64,000 bases of DNA. Origin: JAXLQL01 sp046331625. Its GTDB lineage: Bacteria > Acidobacteriota > Terriglobia > Bryobacterales > Bryobacteraceae. Each line of letters begins with the position of its first letter. The stretch's first letter is position 1. The stretch lies in assembly GCA_046331625.1 (NCBI GenBank), contig JAXLQL010000013.1, forward strand, positions 139,727 through 203,726, read 5' to 3'. This document shows, piece after piece, positions 53,487-62,073 of this stretch. Below the pieces are notes generated by a model that was given only the letters and a program-made list of their open reading frames with translations, did no database searches and was not told the DNA's origin. Position numbers and translations under genes: made by a program.

Positions 53487-55763
53487 TCAGTCCGCCGCCA
53501 CCGGGATGCTCGACGGACCCACCCATTGCTCCACCGCCACCTCGAGCTCACGGAAGTGGACCGGCTTGGCGAGGAAACCATCCATCCCCGCGGCCAGGCA
53601 GCGCTCCCGGTCACCGGGTTGGGAATCGGCGGTCAAGGCCACAATCGGAGTTCGCCGCCGTCCGCCTTCGATCTCGCGAATCTTACCCGTGGTCTCGATC
53701 CCGTCCATCACGGGCATTTGGCAATCCATCAGCACGAGCGCATAGCTCTTGCTCTGGAATACCTCGAGAGCCGCCATTCCGTTCGAAGCCAAGTCGCACC
53801 GGTAGCCCATCCGGCGGACGAAGTTGCGCGCCACGCGCTGGTTGACGAGATTGTCTTCCACCACCAGAATCGCCGGAGCTTCCACGTTCGGCCGCGTATC
53901 GAGTTCGATCGCCTTGGCCAGCCGCGCCAGATCGGAGTTCGGCGAGATCCGCTCGAAACAGTTGAGCAGAGCCGCCATCAGTTCCGACCCTCGCACCGGC
54001 TTGCTCAACGCCGCGTGGACACCCGCCATGATCGGCTCATCGAGCCACTGGCGCTGGCTGTGCGGCACGGTCAGGATCAAGCACACTCCGGACAATCCCG
54101 GATCGTCGAGAATCGCGGCGGCCAATTGGATGCCGCTCGTCTCCGGCATCTCCTGGTCGAGAATCGCGATCTCGATCGGCGAATCCGTGCCGGCGTGTTC
54201 GCGCAGGATCGCCATCGCTTCGGCCGCGCCGGAGGCTGCCAGCGGCCGCATCCCCCAGCTTCCCAACAACTCGGCCAATGCTCCGCGGCTGCTGGCCACA
54301 TCGTCCACCAGCAACACCTTGCGCCCAGCCAAAGGATAGCTCGGCTGTTCGAGCGGAGCAGGCTGCTTTTCGAGCCGCACCAGAAACCAGATCAAGGTGC
54401 CTTGCGCGGGTTCGCTCTCTACGCCGATCTGCCCGCCCATTCGCTGCACCAGTTGGCGAGCCGTGGCGAGACTCAAGCGATTGACGCGATCCGACGGGTC
54501 AGCCCCTTGCGGCGGCTGATATTGGGGATCGAACAACCCGGCTGCGCCTTCCTTCGAAACACCTTGTCCGCTGTCTTCCACCTGGAAGCGGAGATGCGCT
54601 TCTTCCGTAGTCTCGTGAACGGCGGACACCGAGACCATGACTTCGCCCGAGTCCGTGGCGTGGACCGCATTTTCGATGAGCGCCGAGAGCACTTCGCCCA
54701 GCCGCTCTGGATCGCCGCACAAAGCCTCGGGAACGTCTTTGCGCAGCAGGCAAGACATCTCGAGGCCCTTTTCCTCGGCCTTCTCTGCCCACCGGTCAAT
54801 CACTTCTTCCACAACCTGGCGGAGCGCGAACGATTTCTTCGCCAGTTCCGTTTGCCCCGTCTCCACGGCCGCATAGTCACTGATCCCGGCGAGCGAAGCC
54901 GCCAGTTCGCGAAGCTGGCGCGATGCCCGCTCGAGTGCTTCTCGCTGCCCCGGCGAGAGTGCTCCAGCACCCACCCGATTCACATCTTGGAGCGCGCTTT
55001 CCACCGGCTCGAGCAGGTCGGCGGTGATGTCGGCTACCAATTGTGCTCTCGCCTCGGCCTCACGCACCGCGCGATGCTTGACTTCGGCCATCTCGAGCGA
55101 CTGTTCCACCAGCAGTTGCGCCTGTTCGGCAAGCTGTGTCCGAGCCGTTTCGGAAGCTGCGAGTTTCGCCGCCAGTTCCTCGCGAGCCTTGCCCATGGCC
55201 GTGATGTCGGCGAGAGCGCCCACCACCGACAGCGTCTGGTTCGGACCGCCATCGGTCAGCCGCGCATACTCGAGAAACGCGAACTCCTGGCCTTTGCGCC
55301 CCTTCAGCCGTAGCTCTTCGCCGTTGCGGAATCCCTTACTCGCCAGGCGCGCGCGGCTCATCTGCCACTGGTCCCGGTCGAGCACGTGGAACTCCATCCC
55401 GTCTTGCTGAAGCTTGGCCACTGACTCCGCTCCCAGCACTTTGAGCAGGGCCTTGTTGGCATCCAGAATCGATCCGTCAGGCGTCGCGCGAAAGATTGGA
55501 ATCTCGAGCGCTTCGAACATTGCCCGCACCCGCGCGGCGTCTTCCAGCTTCTCTTGCAGCCGGCTCTCGCGCTCTGCAATCTCGACCATTCCGCAGCGCT
55601 GCAAGTCGAGCATCAGCACCGCTGCTGACACGCCGAGCAGCGACAACAACATCGAAGGCACGGTTTCCGGACCCGCCCACATGGCGTAGGCGCCTAGTCC
55701 GAGACTGGCCGCAAGGAGCCCTGCCCCGATCCAGGTCCACAATTGGGATCTGAAGTTTTGCAC
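53487..55763 (-). CDS. Hybrid sensor kinase-like protein lacking the phospho-acceptor His, with two receiver domains
   Basis: A 758-residue membrane protein. Two N-terminal membrane helices (about 10-52) are followed by a PAS domain (about 80-190), a coiled coil and a dimerisation segment at 240-300. The expected H-box (MSHEIRTP) reads ITADLLEP at 246-253, so histidine is replaced by Ala248. The ATPase domain is intact (N-box Asn365, DSGQG at 397-401). Receiver 1 has Asp536 (LDQEMP) and receiver 2 has Asp680 (MDCQMPVMDG). It may act as a pseudokinase or signal integrator. It begins 69 bases after the YmdB-like gene. Confidence 0.85.
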   Translation of the reverse strand: MQNFRSQLWTWIGAGLLAASLGLGAYAMWAGPETVPSMLLSLLGVSAAVLMLDLQRCGMVEIAERESRLQEKLEDAARVRAMFEALEIPIFRATPDGSILDANKALLKVLGAESVAKLQQDGMEFHVLDRDQWQMSRARLASKGFRNGEELRLKGRKGQEFAFLEYARLTDGGPNQTLSVVGALADITAMGKAREELAAKLAASETARTQLAEQAQLLVEQSLEMAEVKHRAVREAEARAQLVADITADLLEPVESALQDVNRVGAGALSPGQREALERASRQLRELAASLAGISDYAAVETGQTELAKKSFALRQVVEEVIDRWAEKAEEKGLEMSCLLRKDVPEALCGDPERLGEVLSALIENAVHATDSGEVMVSVSAVHETTEEAHLRFQVEDSGQGVSKEGAAGLFDPQYQPPQGADPSDRVNRLSLATARQLVQRMGGQIGVESEPAQGTLIWFLVRLEKQPAPLEQPSYPLAGRKVLLVDDVASSRGALAELLGSWGMRPLAASGAAEAMAILREHAGTDSPIEIAILDQEMPETSGIQLAAAILDDPGLSGVCLILTVPHSQRQWLDEPIMAGVHAALSKPVRGSELMAALLNCFERISPNSDLARLAKAIELDTRPNVEAPAILVVEDNLVNQRVARNFVRRMGYRCDLASNGMAALEVFQSKSYALVLMDCQMPVMDGIETTGKIREIEGGRRRTPIVALTADSQPGDRERCLAAGMDGFLAKPVHFRELEVAVEQWVGPSSIPVAAD

Positions 55764-55832
55764 CTGCTGGAGTTTCCCACCCTGACTATCGGAAGGACTG
55801 GTCCCAAAGTTCAGGGGGGAACGAGATGCCCC

Positions 55833-56612
55833 TCAATGCGTGGCCACGTACGGGCGGATGGAGCGTGCGCGTCCGCTGGCTTCGTCCACGTCCACGATGA
55901 CGGCGTGAAGCTCTACCCTGCCCCGCGCGGCTTCCATCTTGGAAGGAAGCGAGGTCAGGAACTTCTTCAAGATCAGTTCGGTTTCCACACCGATCACCGA
56001 ATCATACGGACCGGTCATCCCCGCGTCGGTCTGGTAGGCGGTCCCCTTGGGCAGCACGCGAGCGTCGGCCGTGGGAACGTGGGTGTGGGTTCCCACCACG
56101 GCGGAGACTCTGCCATCCAGGTACCATCCCATGGCGATCTTCTCGCTGGTCACCTCGGCATGGAAATCGACGAAGCGCACGCGCACGGAAGGATTCAGCC
56201 CGGCCAGGATCCGGTCGGCGGCGCGGAACGGGCAATCCACCGGCGGCATGTAGGTGCGGCCTTGCAAGTTGATCACGGCGCACTCCACTCCGTTGCGGGC
56301 TCGTACCACTTTCACGCCGGAGCCCGGTGCGCCCTCAGGATAGTTCGCCGGCCGCAGCAGGAGCGGCTGCCGTTCGAGGTAGTCGTAGATCTCCCGCTTG
56401 TCCCAGATGTGGTTCCCTGACGTCATGACGTCCACGCCGAGCCCCAGGATCTCGTCGGCGATCGTGGGCGTCACGCCGAAGCCCCCGGCGGCGTTTTCCA
56501 CGTTGGCGATGGCGAGGTCGATTCGCTCGGTTTCGGCGATGCGTGCGAAGCGCTCGTACACCACGCCCCTACCGGCTGAGGCGAAGATATCGCCAATGAA
56601 GAGAATGTTCAC
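55833..56612 (-). CDS. YmdB-type metallophosphoesterase (TIGR00282)
   Basis: A 259-residue protein with all the motifs of this family: FIGDIFASAGR, IANVENAAGG, TSGNHIWDKRE, FHAEVTSEK and GTHTHVPTAD, giving a dimetal site. Bacillus YmdB is a 2',3'-cyclic nucleotide phosphodiesterase that affects biofilm and sporulation. The gene follows the TsaC-like gene by seven bases in the minus-strand operon. Confidence 0.88.
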   Translation of the reverse strand: MNILFIGDIFASAGRGVVYERFARIAETERIDLAIANVENAAGGFGVTPTIADEILGLGVDVMTSGNHIWDKREIYDYLERQPLLLRPANYPEGAPGSGVKVVRARNGVECAVINLQGRTYMPPVDCPFRAADRILAGLNPSVRVRFVDFHAEVTSEKIAMGWYLDGRVSAVVGTHTHVPTADARVLPKGTAYQTDAGMTGPYDSVIGVETELILKKFLTSLPSKMEAARGRVELHAVIVDVDEASGRARSIRPYVATH

Positions 56613-56619
56613 GGAAGCA

Positions 56620-57270
56620 TCAATCCTCGGCCGGCGGCGGTTGCAGGCACTTGGCGATCTCCCTCTCTTCGATCACTCCTTGCTTGATCACCTTCCACCA
56701 CGGCTCGGTGATGTCCACAGTGGTAGCGCCTGCTCCGATGCAGGATCCGCCATCGAGCACCAAGTCGATGCGCCCGTCCATCGTGGCGAACGCCTCGATG
56801 CCGCTGCGGCAAGTGGGCTGTCCGCTAATGTTGGCGCTGGTGGCGATGAGCGGTTGCCCCAGCCACTCGAGCAGCGCCGCCGGAACCGCCGCCTTCGGCT
56901 GCCGCATCGCCAGGCGGCCGGTATTTCCCGTAACCTTGAGCGGCACTTTCGAAGACGCGGGCACGATGAGGGGGAGCGGACCCGGCCAGAACCGCCGCGT
57001 CAGCAAGAAGAATCTGGTCGAGAGCTCGGCGGCCATGTCTTCCGCCATCAACGTGTCACTCACGAACAGGGGAAGCGAGCGCTGACTCTCGCGGCCCTTG
57101 GCGTTGAACACGCGGCCCGCGGCGTGGAGATTGAATGGGTCAGCCACCAGCACATACAAGGCGTCGGTCGGAATCGCCACCACACCACCGCGCCGGATGA
57201 TGGAGCCGGCGCGTGCCAGCGCATCGGCCGCGGGCTTCGCGGCATCCACTTCGATTAGGTCAGTCGCCAC
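56620..57270 (-). CDS. TsaC/YciO-like threonylcarbamoyladenylate synthase domain protein
   Basis: A 216-residue protein with the TsaC/YrdC fold: IRRGGVVAIPTDALYVL near the start, RFWPGPLPLIVPAS, LPLFVSD, and LIATSANISGQP. TsaC makes threonylcarbamoyl-AMP for t6A37 in tRNA. The first motif, PTDALYVLVAD, is less usual than PTDTVYGLGAD, so YciO-like activity is possible. It is downstream of mutM and upstream of the YmdB-like gene in one operon. Confidence 0.8.
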   Translation of the reverse strand: MATDLIEVDAAKPAADALARAGSIIRRGGVVAIPTDALYVLVADPFNLHAAGRVFNAKGRESQRSLPLFVSDTLMAEDMAAELSTRFFLLTRRFWPGPLPLIVPASSKVPLKVTGNTGRLAMRQPKAAVPAALLEWLGQPLIATSANISGQPTCRSGIEAFATMDGRIDLVLDGGSCIGAGATTVDITEPWWKVIKQGVIEEREIAKCLQPPPAED

Positions 57271-57306
57271 TGCTCGTTGGTGCTTTCGTTTTGGTGCTCC
57301 ACCCAG

Positions 57307-58098
57307 TCACCGCTGGCAACTCGGGCAGTAGTAGGTAGACCGCCCGCCTTGCCGGATCCGCCGGACCGTGCGGCCGCAGACATCGCAAGCTTCGCCTTCC
57401 CGATCGTAAACTGCCAGGGGAAAACTCTCGGCTTCGCCGAACTCTCCGGGACCGGAGTAGGCTCTCTCCGCTGATTGTACCGCATCGCCCAGAACCTCGA
57501 GTATTGCCCCGAAGAGACTCTCCAGCTTGGGCTTACCGATACGGCACATGGAGCGCTTCGGGTTCACTTTGGCGCGGAACAGCGCCTCGGCAGCATAGAT
57601 GTTGCCGAGCCCGGCCACCTTGGTCTGGTCCATGAGGAAGAGCTTCGCGGGCTGCCGCGACGCTCGCGCGGTCTCGTGAAAGCGCGCCCAAGTGAACTCG
57701 GGCGTTAGCGGCTCCGGCCCGATTTCCCCGAGCCCCTCGTCCACTTCGTCGCTTGGCGCAGCGTGGAGCTTGCCCAACGCACGCGGATCTTCGTAGATGA
57801 CGCCGCTGAGATCCGAAAGTTCGAATACTACGCGTGCCCGCGCGGTGTGAAAGCGATGATCGGGCACCCAAAACAAATTCCCCGTCATGCGGAGGTGCAC
57901 GTGCACGGTGATCGAGCCGCTCAACCGTATCAGAATGTGCTTGCCCTTGCGGTCAACGGCTTTGATGCTCTTTCCCGCCGCTAATTCCGCCACGGCTGGC
58001 GTCGCGCAACGCGAGATCTTCACTGCGCGGATGCGTCGACCCACTGCCTCGGCGCGCAGCTTTCGGCACACCGCTTCCACTTCGGGCATTTCCGGCAT
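57307..58098 (-). CDS. mutM: Formamidopyrimidine-DNA glycosylase
   Basis: A 263-residue Fpg/MutM that excises 8-oxoguanine and related lesions. After Met removal the chain begins PEMPEVEAVC, providing the catalytic Pro and Glu. The strand KGKHILIRL, the helix-two-turn-helix region (MDQTKVAGLGNIYAAEALF) and a C-terminal zinc finger (CDVCG...YYCPSCQ) are all present. It begins one base after the DUF62 gene. Confidence 0.93.
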   Translation of the reverse strand: MPEMPEVEAVCRKLRAEAVGRRIRAVKISRCATPAVAELAAGKSIKAVDRKGKHILIRLSGSITVHVHLRMTGNLFWVPDHRFHTARARVVFELSDLSGVIYEDPRALGKLHAAPSDEVDEGLGEIGPEPLTPEFTWARFHETARASRQPAKLFLMDQTKVAGLGNIYAAEALFRAKVNPKRSMCRIGKPKLESLFGAILEVLGDAVQSAERAYSGPGEFGEAESFPLAVYDREGEACDVCGRTVRRIRQGGRSTYYCPSCQR

Positions 58099-58099
58099 G

Positions 58100-58882
58100 T
58101 CAGTAGATGGTCAGCTCCATGGGCGCACCAGCGCCGCAGCCGAGCAACTTTGCCGCCGAACCTTGATTCACGGCCACCTCGAGATATCCCGAACTGCCGA
58201 CGATGAGCACTGGATCGCCAAAGCTCCCCTGCGCGAAGTTGTCCACGCGCTTGTCTATCTCGCGCACACCTGCCAGCAGCGCGATCGGCCGCGTGGCAAT
58301 CTCAGGCAGCTCGCTCACATGGAAGTTGGTGATCAGGTTCCCGAAGCGATCCACCTTCAGCACGGAGCCGCTCCATTTGTGCTTCGCCGTGCGTTCGAGT
58401 TTGGCGAGGTCCACGTGCAGGTAGTCGTCAATCACCGGACCCATCTGCGCCGACTTCACTCCCTTGGACAAGTGCGCCGCCACCGGAGCGAAAATGTCGC
58501 GGCCGTGAAAGGTGTTGCTGAGGTCGCGCAGCCAGTAGCGCTTGTTGCGGATCTCGCGCACCTTGCACTTCTCGCGGCCGTAGATCATGCTCAGCACGCC
58601 GTTATCAGGGCCGACGAAGAACTGTCCGGCGGCTTCGACGAGGATCGGCCGCCGCGCGGTGCCCACGCCCGGATCCACTACGGCCACGTGCACGGTCTTC
58701 TTCGGAAAGTAGCGCCAAGCCTGGGCCACCGTGAATGCGCCCTCCACGATTTCGTAGGGAGAAACCTGGTGCGTGATGTCGACGATCGAGGCCCGAGGCG
58801 CGATCCCGAGGATCACCCCCTTCATCACGCCTACGAAATGGTCAGTGTCGCCGAAGTCTGTTGTGAGGGTTATGACGGACAT
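58100..58882 (-). CDS. SAM hydroxide adenosyltransferase / DUF62 protein
   Basis: A 260-residue DUF62 protein. Signature segments are ITLTTDFGDTDHFVGVMKG, VHVAVVDPGVGT, VGPDNGVLS, FHGRDIFAPVAAHL and RFGNLITNF. This family hydrolyses SAM to adenosine and methionine. It has the family's usual length. Its start lies inside the divergent cysteine desulfurase start region (see 58872). Confidence 0.88.
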   Translation of the reverse strand: MSVITLTTDFGDTDHFVGVMKGVILGIAPRASIVDITHQVSPYEIVEGAFTVAQAWRYFPKKTVHVAVVDPGVGTARRPILVEAAGQFFVGPDNGVLSMIYGREKCKVREIRNKRYWLRDLSNTFHGRDIFAPVAAHLSKGVKSAQMGPVIDDYLHVDLAKLERTAKHKWSGSVLKVDRFGNLITNFHVSELPEIATRPIALLAGVREIDKRVDNFAQGSFGDPVLIVGSSGYLEVAVNQGSAAKLLGCGAGAPMELTIY

Positions 58883-60050
58883 GCTTGCTAAAATCGATGC
58901 AGAGTCCCCCGCCGTGACCCGCTATTACTTCGATCATAACGCGACCGGTCCGGTGCACCCGGAAGTCGCGGAAGTGTTCGCCTCGGCGATGCGGGAGACG
59001 TTCGGAAATGCTTCGAGCGTCCATCGCGAGGGCCAGGCCGCGCGGCAGCGGATCGAGCGCGCCCGCGAGCAGGTGGCGGCCTTCCTCGGTTGCAGCGTCA
59101 AGGAAGTGGTGTTCACGAGCGGCGGCACCGAGTCAGACAACCTGGCCATTTTCGGCGTGGCTCGGCGAACGGCCGAGCGCCGGCACGTGATCACCACGGC
59201 TATCGAACATCCGGCGGTGCTCAATACGTGTGCGCAGCTCGAGCGCGAAGGCGTCGAGGTGACGTACGTGCAGCCGTTGCGTTCTGGCGTCGTCGATCCG
59301 GAGGCCGTGCGGCGGCAATTGCGTCCGCATACGGTGCTCGTCTCCGTGATGCATGCCAATAACGAAACCGGCGTCATGCAGCCAGTGAACGAGATCGGCG
59401 CGATCGCACGGAATGCCGGGATTTTGTTTCATTCCGACGGCGTGCAAGCGGCTGGCAAGGTTCCCCTGCGACTGGCTGATGCTCCGATCGACCTCTACTC
59501 GATCAGCGGCCACAAGTTCGGAGCACCCAAGGGCGTGGGCGCACTGTTCGTGCGCTCCGGCGTCGAGTTGCAGCCCACGCAGTTCGGAGGCAAGCACGAG
59601 CGCAGCCGGCGCGCCGGCACGGAGAATGTTCCCGGCATCATCGCGCTCGGGGCCGCTTGTACAGTTCCACACGAGCAGGATGTGTCCGCGTTGCGCGATC
59701 GCCTCGAGCAAGGGATCCTCTCGCGTGTTCGCGACGCCACCGTCAGCGGAGCCGGGGCCGATCGCCTGCCGAACACGTCGAACATCCGCTTCGATGGCAT
59801 CGAAGGCGAAGCCGTCGTGATTTCGCTCGACCTCAAGGGCTTCGCGGTCTCCTCTGGTTCGGCTTGTTCGAGCGGCGCCGTGGAACCTTCGCATGTGTTG
59901 CTCGCGATGGGCCTCACACCCGAGCAGGCCAAGTCGAGCGTGCGATTCTCGCTCGGCCCCGGCAACACCGTCGAGCAGGTGGATCGTCTCGTCGAAGCAG
60001 TGGAGCAGAGCGTGACGCACCTGAGGCGCATCTCCCCCGTCTATGCCTAG
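58872..60050 (+). CDS. Cysteine desulfurase (IscS/NifS family)
   Basis: A 392-residue PLP enzyme that releases sulfur from cysteine. It has YYFDHNATGPVHPEV, FTSGGTESDN, the PLP lysine in SISGHKFGAPKG and the catalytic cysteine in SSGSACSSG near residue 330. The ATG at 58872 overlaps the divergent DUF62 start by 11 bases; a GTG at 58914 would give a start nearer to the family norm and remove the overlap. It overlaps mnmA by eight bases, so it probably supplies sulfur for tRNA thiolation. Confidence 0.9.
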   Translation: MTDMLAKIDAESPAVTRYYFDHNATGPVHPEVAEVFASAMRETFGNASSVHREGQAARQRIERAREQVAAFLGCSVKEVVFTSGGTESDNLAIFGVARRTAERRHVITTAIEHPAVLNTCAQLEREGVEVTYVQPLRSGVVDPEAVRRQLRPHTVLVSVMHANNETGVMQPVNEIGAIARNAGILFHSDGVQAAGKVPLRLADAPIDLYSISGHKFGAPKGVGALFVRSGVELQPTQFGGKHERSRRAGTENVPGIIALGAACTVPHEQDVSALRDRLEQGILSRVRDATVSGAGADRLPNTSNIRFDGIEGEAVVISLDLKGFAVSSGSACSSGAVEPSHVLLAMGLTPEQAKSSVRFSLGPGNTVEQVDRLVEAVEQSVTHLRRISPVYA

Positions 60051-61149
60051 TTCGGAACTCATCGCCGTGGCCATGTCCGGCGGAGTGGATAGCTCCACCG
60101 TCGCGGGCTTGCTGCGCCAGCAGGGACACGCGCTCGTGGGCATGACGATGCAGTTGTGGAATCAAAGGCGGCTGCCGGAGCTGACACCCGAGGGTCCCAC
60201 GGGACGCTGTTGCTCGCTCGACGATGCCTATGACGCGCGCCACGTGGCACAGCAACTCGGGATCCCGTTCTACGTGGTGAACTTCGAGGATCGCTTCGAA
60301 GAGCAAGTGGTGAAGCCGTTCATCGAGCAGTATCTCGAAGGCCGCACGCCCATTCCTTGCACCCTGTGCAACAACTTCGTGAAGTTCGATCGGTTCATTG
60401 ACCTCGCGCGCGGCGTGGGCGCATCGAAGGTGGCCACCGGACACTACGCACGCATCCGCTTCGACGAACCGACCGGCCGCTACCAACTGCTTCGCGCCGT
60501 GGATGCTTCCAAGGACCAGACGTACTTCCTTTTCGGCCTGACCCAAGAACAACTCGCCGCGACCATGTTTCCGCTGGGCGAGTTCCCGAAGTCGCGGGTC
60601 CGCGAGATGGCGCGCGAGTTGGGCATCGCCGTCGCCGACAAGCAGGACTCCCAGGAAATCTGCTTCGTCCCCAATGGCGACTACGCCGCCTTCATTGACG
60701 CCTATCATCGCGAGAAGGGAGTGCCGCGCGAGGCCATCCGCGGCGAGATCGTCGACACCGCGGGCCGCCGGCTCGGCGAACATGAGGGCGTGCACCGCTA
60801 CACGATCGGACAGCGCAAGGGGCTCGGCATTGCCGCCGCGGAGCCGCTCTACGTGATCGCCACCAAGCCCGCCGAGCAACAAGTGGTGGTGGGCCGCAAT
60901 GACGATCTGCAGCGCGGCGAGTTCTTCGCGCGCGAGATGAACTGGATCTCCATCGCGCCGCCGGCTGCGCCAAGTCGCGCCTGCGTGCGGATCCGCAACA
61001 AGCACGTGCCAGCCGAGGCAACCGTGTTCCCCATCGGCGCCGATCGCATCCGCGTGCTGTTCGACGAGCCGCAGCGCGCGGTGACGCCGGGGCAAGGCGC
61101 GGTCCTCTATGATGGCGATGTCGTGCTCGGCGGCGGCTGGATAGAATAA
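60043..61149 (+). CDS. mnmA: tRNA-specific 2-thiouridylase MnmA
   Basis: A 368-residue MnmA that thiolates U34 of tRNA for Lys, Glu and Gln. It has the PP-loop AMSGGVDSS, the first catalytic Cys in IPCTLCNNFVKF and the second in KQDSQEICFVPNG, plus the C-terminal barrel. The ATG at 60043 overlaps the desulfurase stop by eight bases, so the sulfur donor and the thiolase are co-translated. The acyltransferase gene begins four bases after its stop. Confidence 0.94.
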   Translation: MPSSELIAVAMSGGVDSSTVAGLLRQQGHALVGMTMQLWNQRRLPELTPEGPTGRCCSLDDAYDARHVAQQLGIPFYVVNFEDRFEEQVVKPFIEQYLEGRTPIPCTLCNNFVKFDRFIDLARGVGASKVATGHYARIRFDEPTGRYQLLRAVDASKDQTYFLFGLTQEQLAATMFPLGEFPKSRVREMARELGIAVADKQDSQEICFVPNGDYAAFIDAYHREKGVPREAIRGEIVDTAGRRLGEHEGVHRYTIGQRKGLGIAAAEPLYVIATKPAEQQVVVGRNDDLQRGEFFAREMNWISIAPPAAPSRACVRIRNKHVPAEATVFPIGADRIRVLFDEPQRAVTPGQGAVLYDGDVVLGGGWIE

Positions 61150-61153
61150 GCCA

Positions 61154-62056
61154 TTGCGCAGGCGAAACTGGTTCCGCACCGCAGTGGAATACGCTGCCGC
61201 CCGCGCGGTTTTGTTCACGCTCGCGCGCGGCTCGCGGCAACGGGCGGAGAAGCGCGCACGCCGCTACGTGGCCCTGCTCGGCCGTTTCATCCCGCGGCTC
61301 CGCCGCACCGCCTTCCGCAATCTGGAGCTCGCGATGCCTGGGCTTTCGCGCACCGAGCAAGAGCGCATCGTAGAAGGCAGTTTTCTTTCGATCGCACGCA
61401 TCCTGGTGGCGATGTCGCGATTTTCCACAATCGGGCCCAAAAACATTTCAGAGTGGATCCGTTATGAGGGCTTCGAACACTTCGAACAATCGATAGCCCG
61501 CGGCAAAGGCGTGCTCTTCGCCACCGCGCACCTCGGCAACTGGGAACTGAGCGCCTTCGCGCACGCCATCATGGCACGACCCATGAGCTTCGTGGTGCGC
61601 GCGCTCGATAACCCGAAGATCGACGCTGAAGTCACTGGGCTCCGCTCGCTCTCGGGCAATCAGGTGATCGAGAAGCGCGACTTCGCCCGCGGCATCCTGC
61701 GGGCGCTCCACCGCAATGAAGCCGTCGGCATTCTCATTGATCAGAACGTGGGACTCAACGACGGCGTCTTCGTCGACTTTTTCGGCATGAGAGCCTGCGT
61801 CGACAAAGGATTCGCCCGTGTGGCCGCGCATTCAGGCGCAGCGATCATCCCCGGATTCGCGCTCTGGAATGAGCAGGAGCAGCGCTACGTGCTCACCTTC
61901 TACGAGCCCATCTTCGCCACCGGAGAGGTACAAACCGACACACAGCGCATCCACTCCAAGCTCGAAGAAGTGATCCGCCAACATCCGGACCAGTGGCTGT
62001 GGATGCATCGCCGGTGGAAGACCCGCCCGCCAGGCGAGCCTCCTCTGTATGATTGA
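61154..62056 (+). CDS. LpxL/HtrB-family lipid A acyltransferase
   Basis: A 300-residue protein of the lipid A lauroyl/myristoyl transferase family, from a TTG at 61154. It carries the catalytic HX4(D/E) motif in ATAHLGNWELS, then GILIDQNVGLNDGVFVDFFG and the C-terminal QWLWMHRRWKTRP, all conserved in the family. It acylates Kdo-lipid IVA or a related lipid at the inner membrane and supports a Gram-negative envelope. Co-transcribed with mnmA. Confidence 0.88.
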   Translation: MRRRNWFRTAVEYAAARAVLFTLARGSRQRAEKRARRYVALLGRFIPRLRRTAFRNLELAMPGLSRTEQERIVEGSFLSIARILVAMSRFSTIGPKNISEWIRYEGFEHFEQSIARGKGVLFATAHLGNWELSAFAHAIMARPMSFVVRALDNPKIDAEVTGLRSLSGNQVIEKRDFARGILRALHRNEAVGILIDQNVGLNDGVFVDFFGMRACVDKGFARVAAHSGAAIIPGFALWNEQEQRYVLTFYEPIFATGEVQTDTQRIHSKLEEVIRQHPDQWLWMHRRWKTRPPGEPPLYD

Positions 62057-62073
62057 GGGCAGCACTCGTGCCA

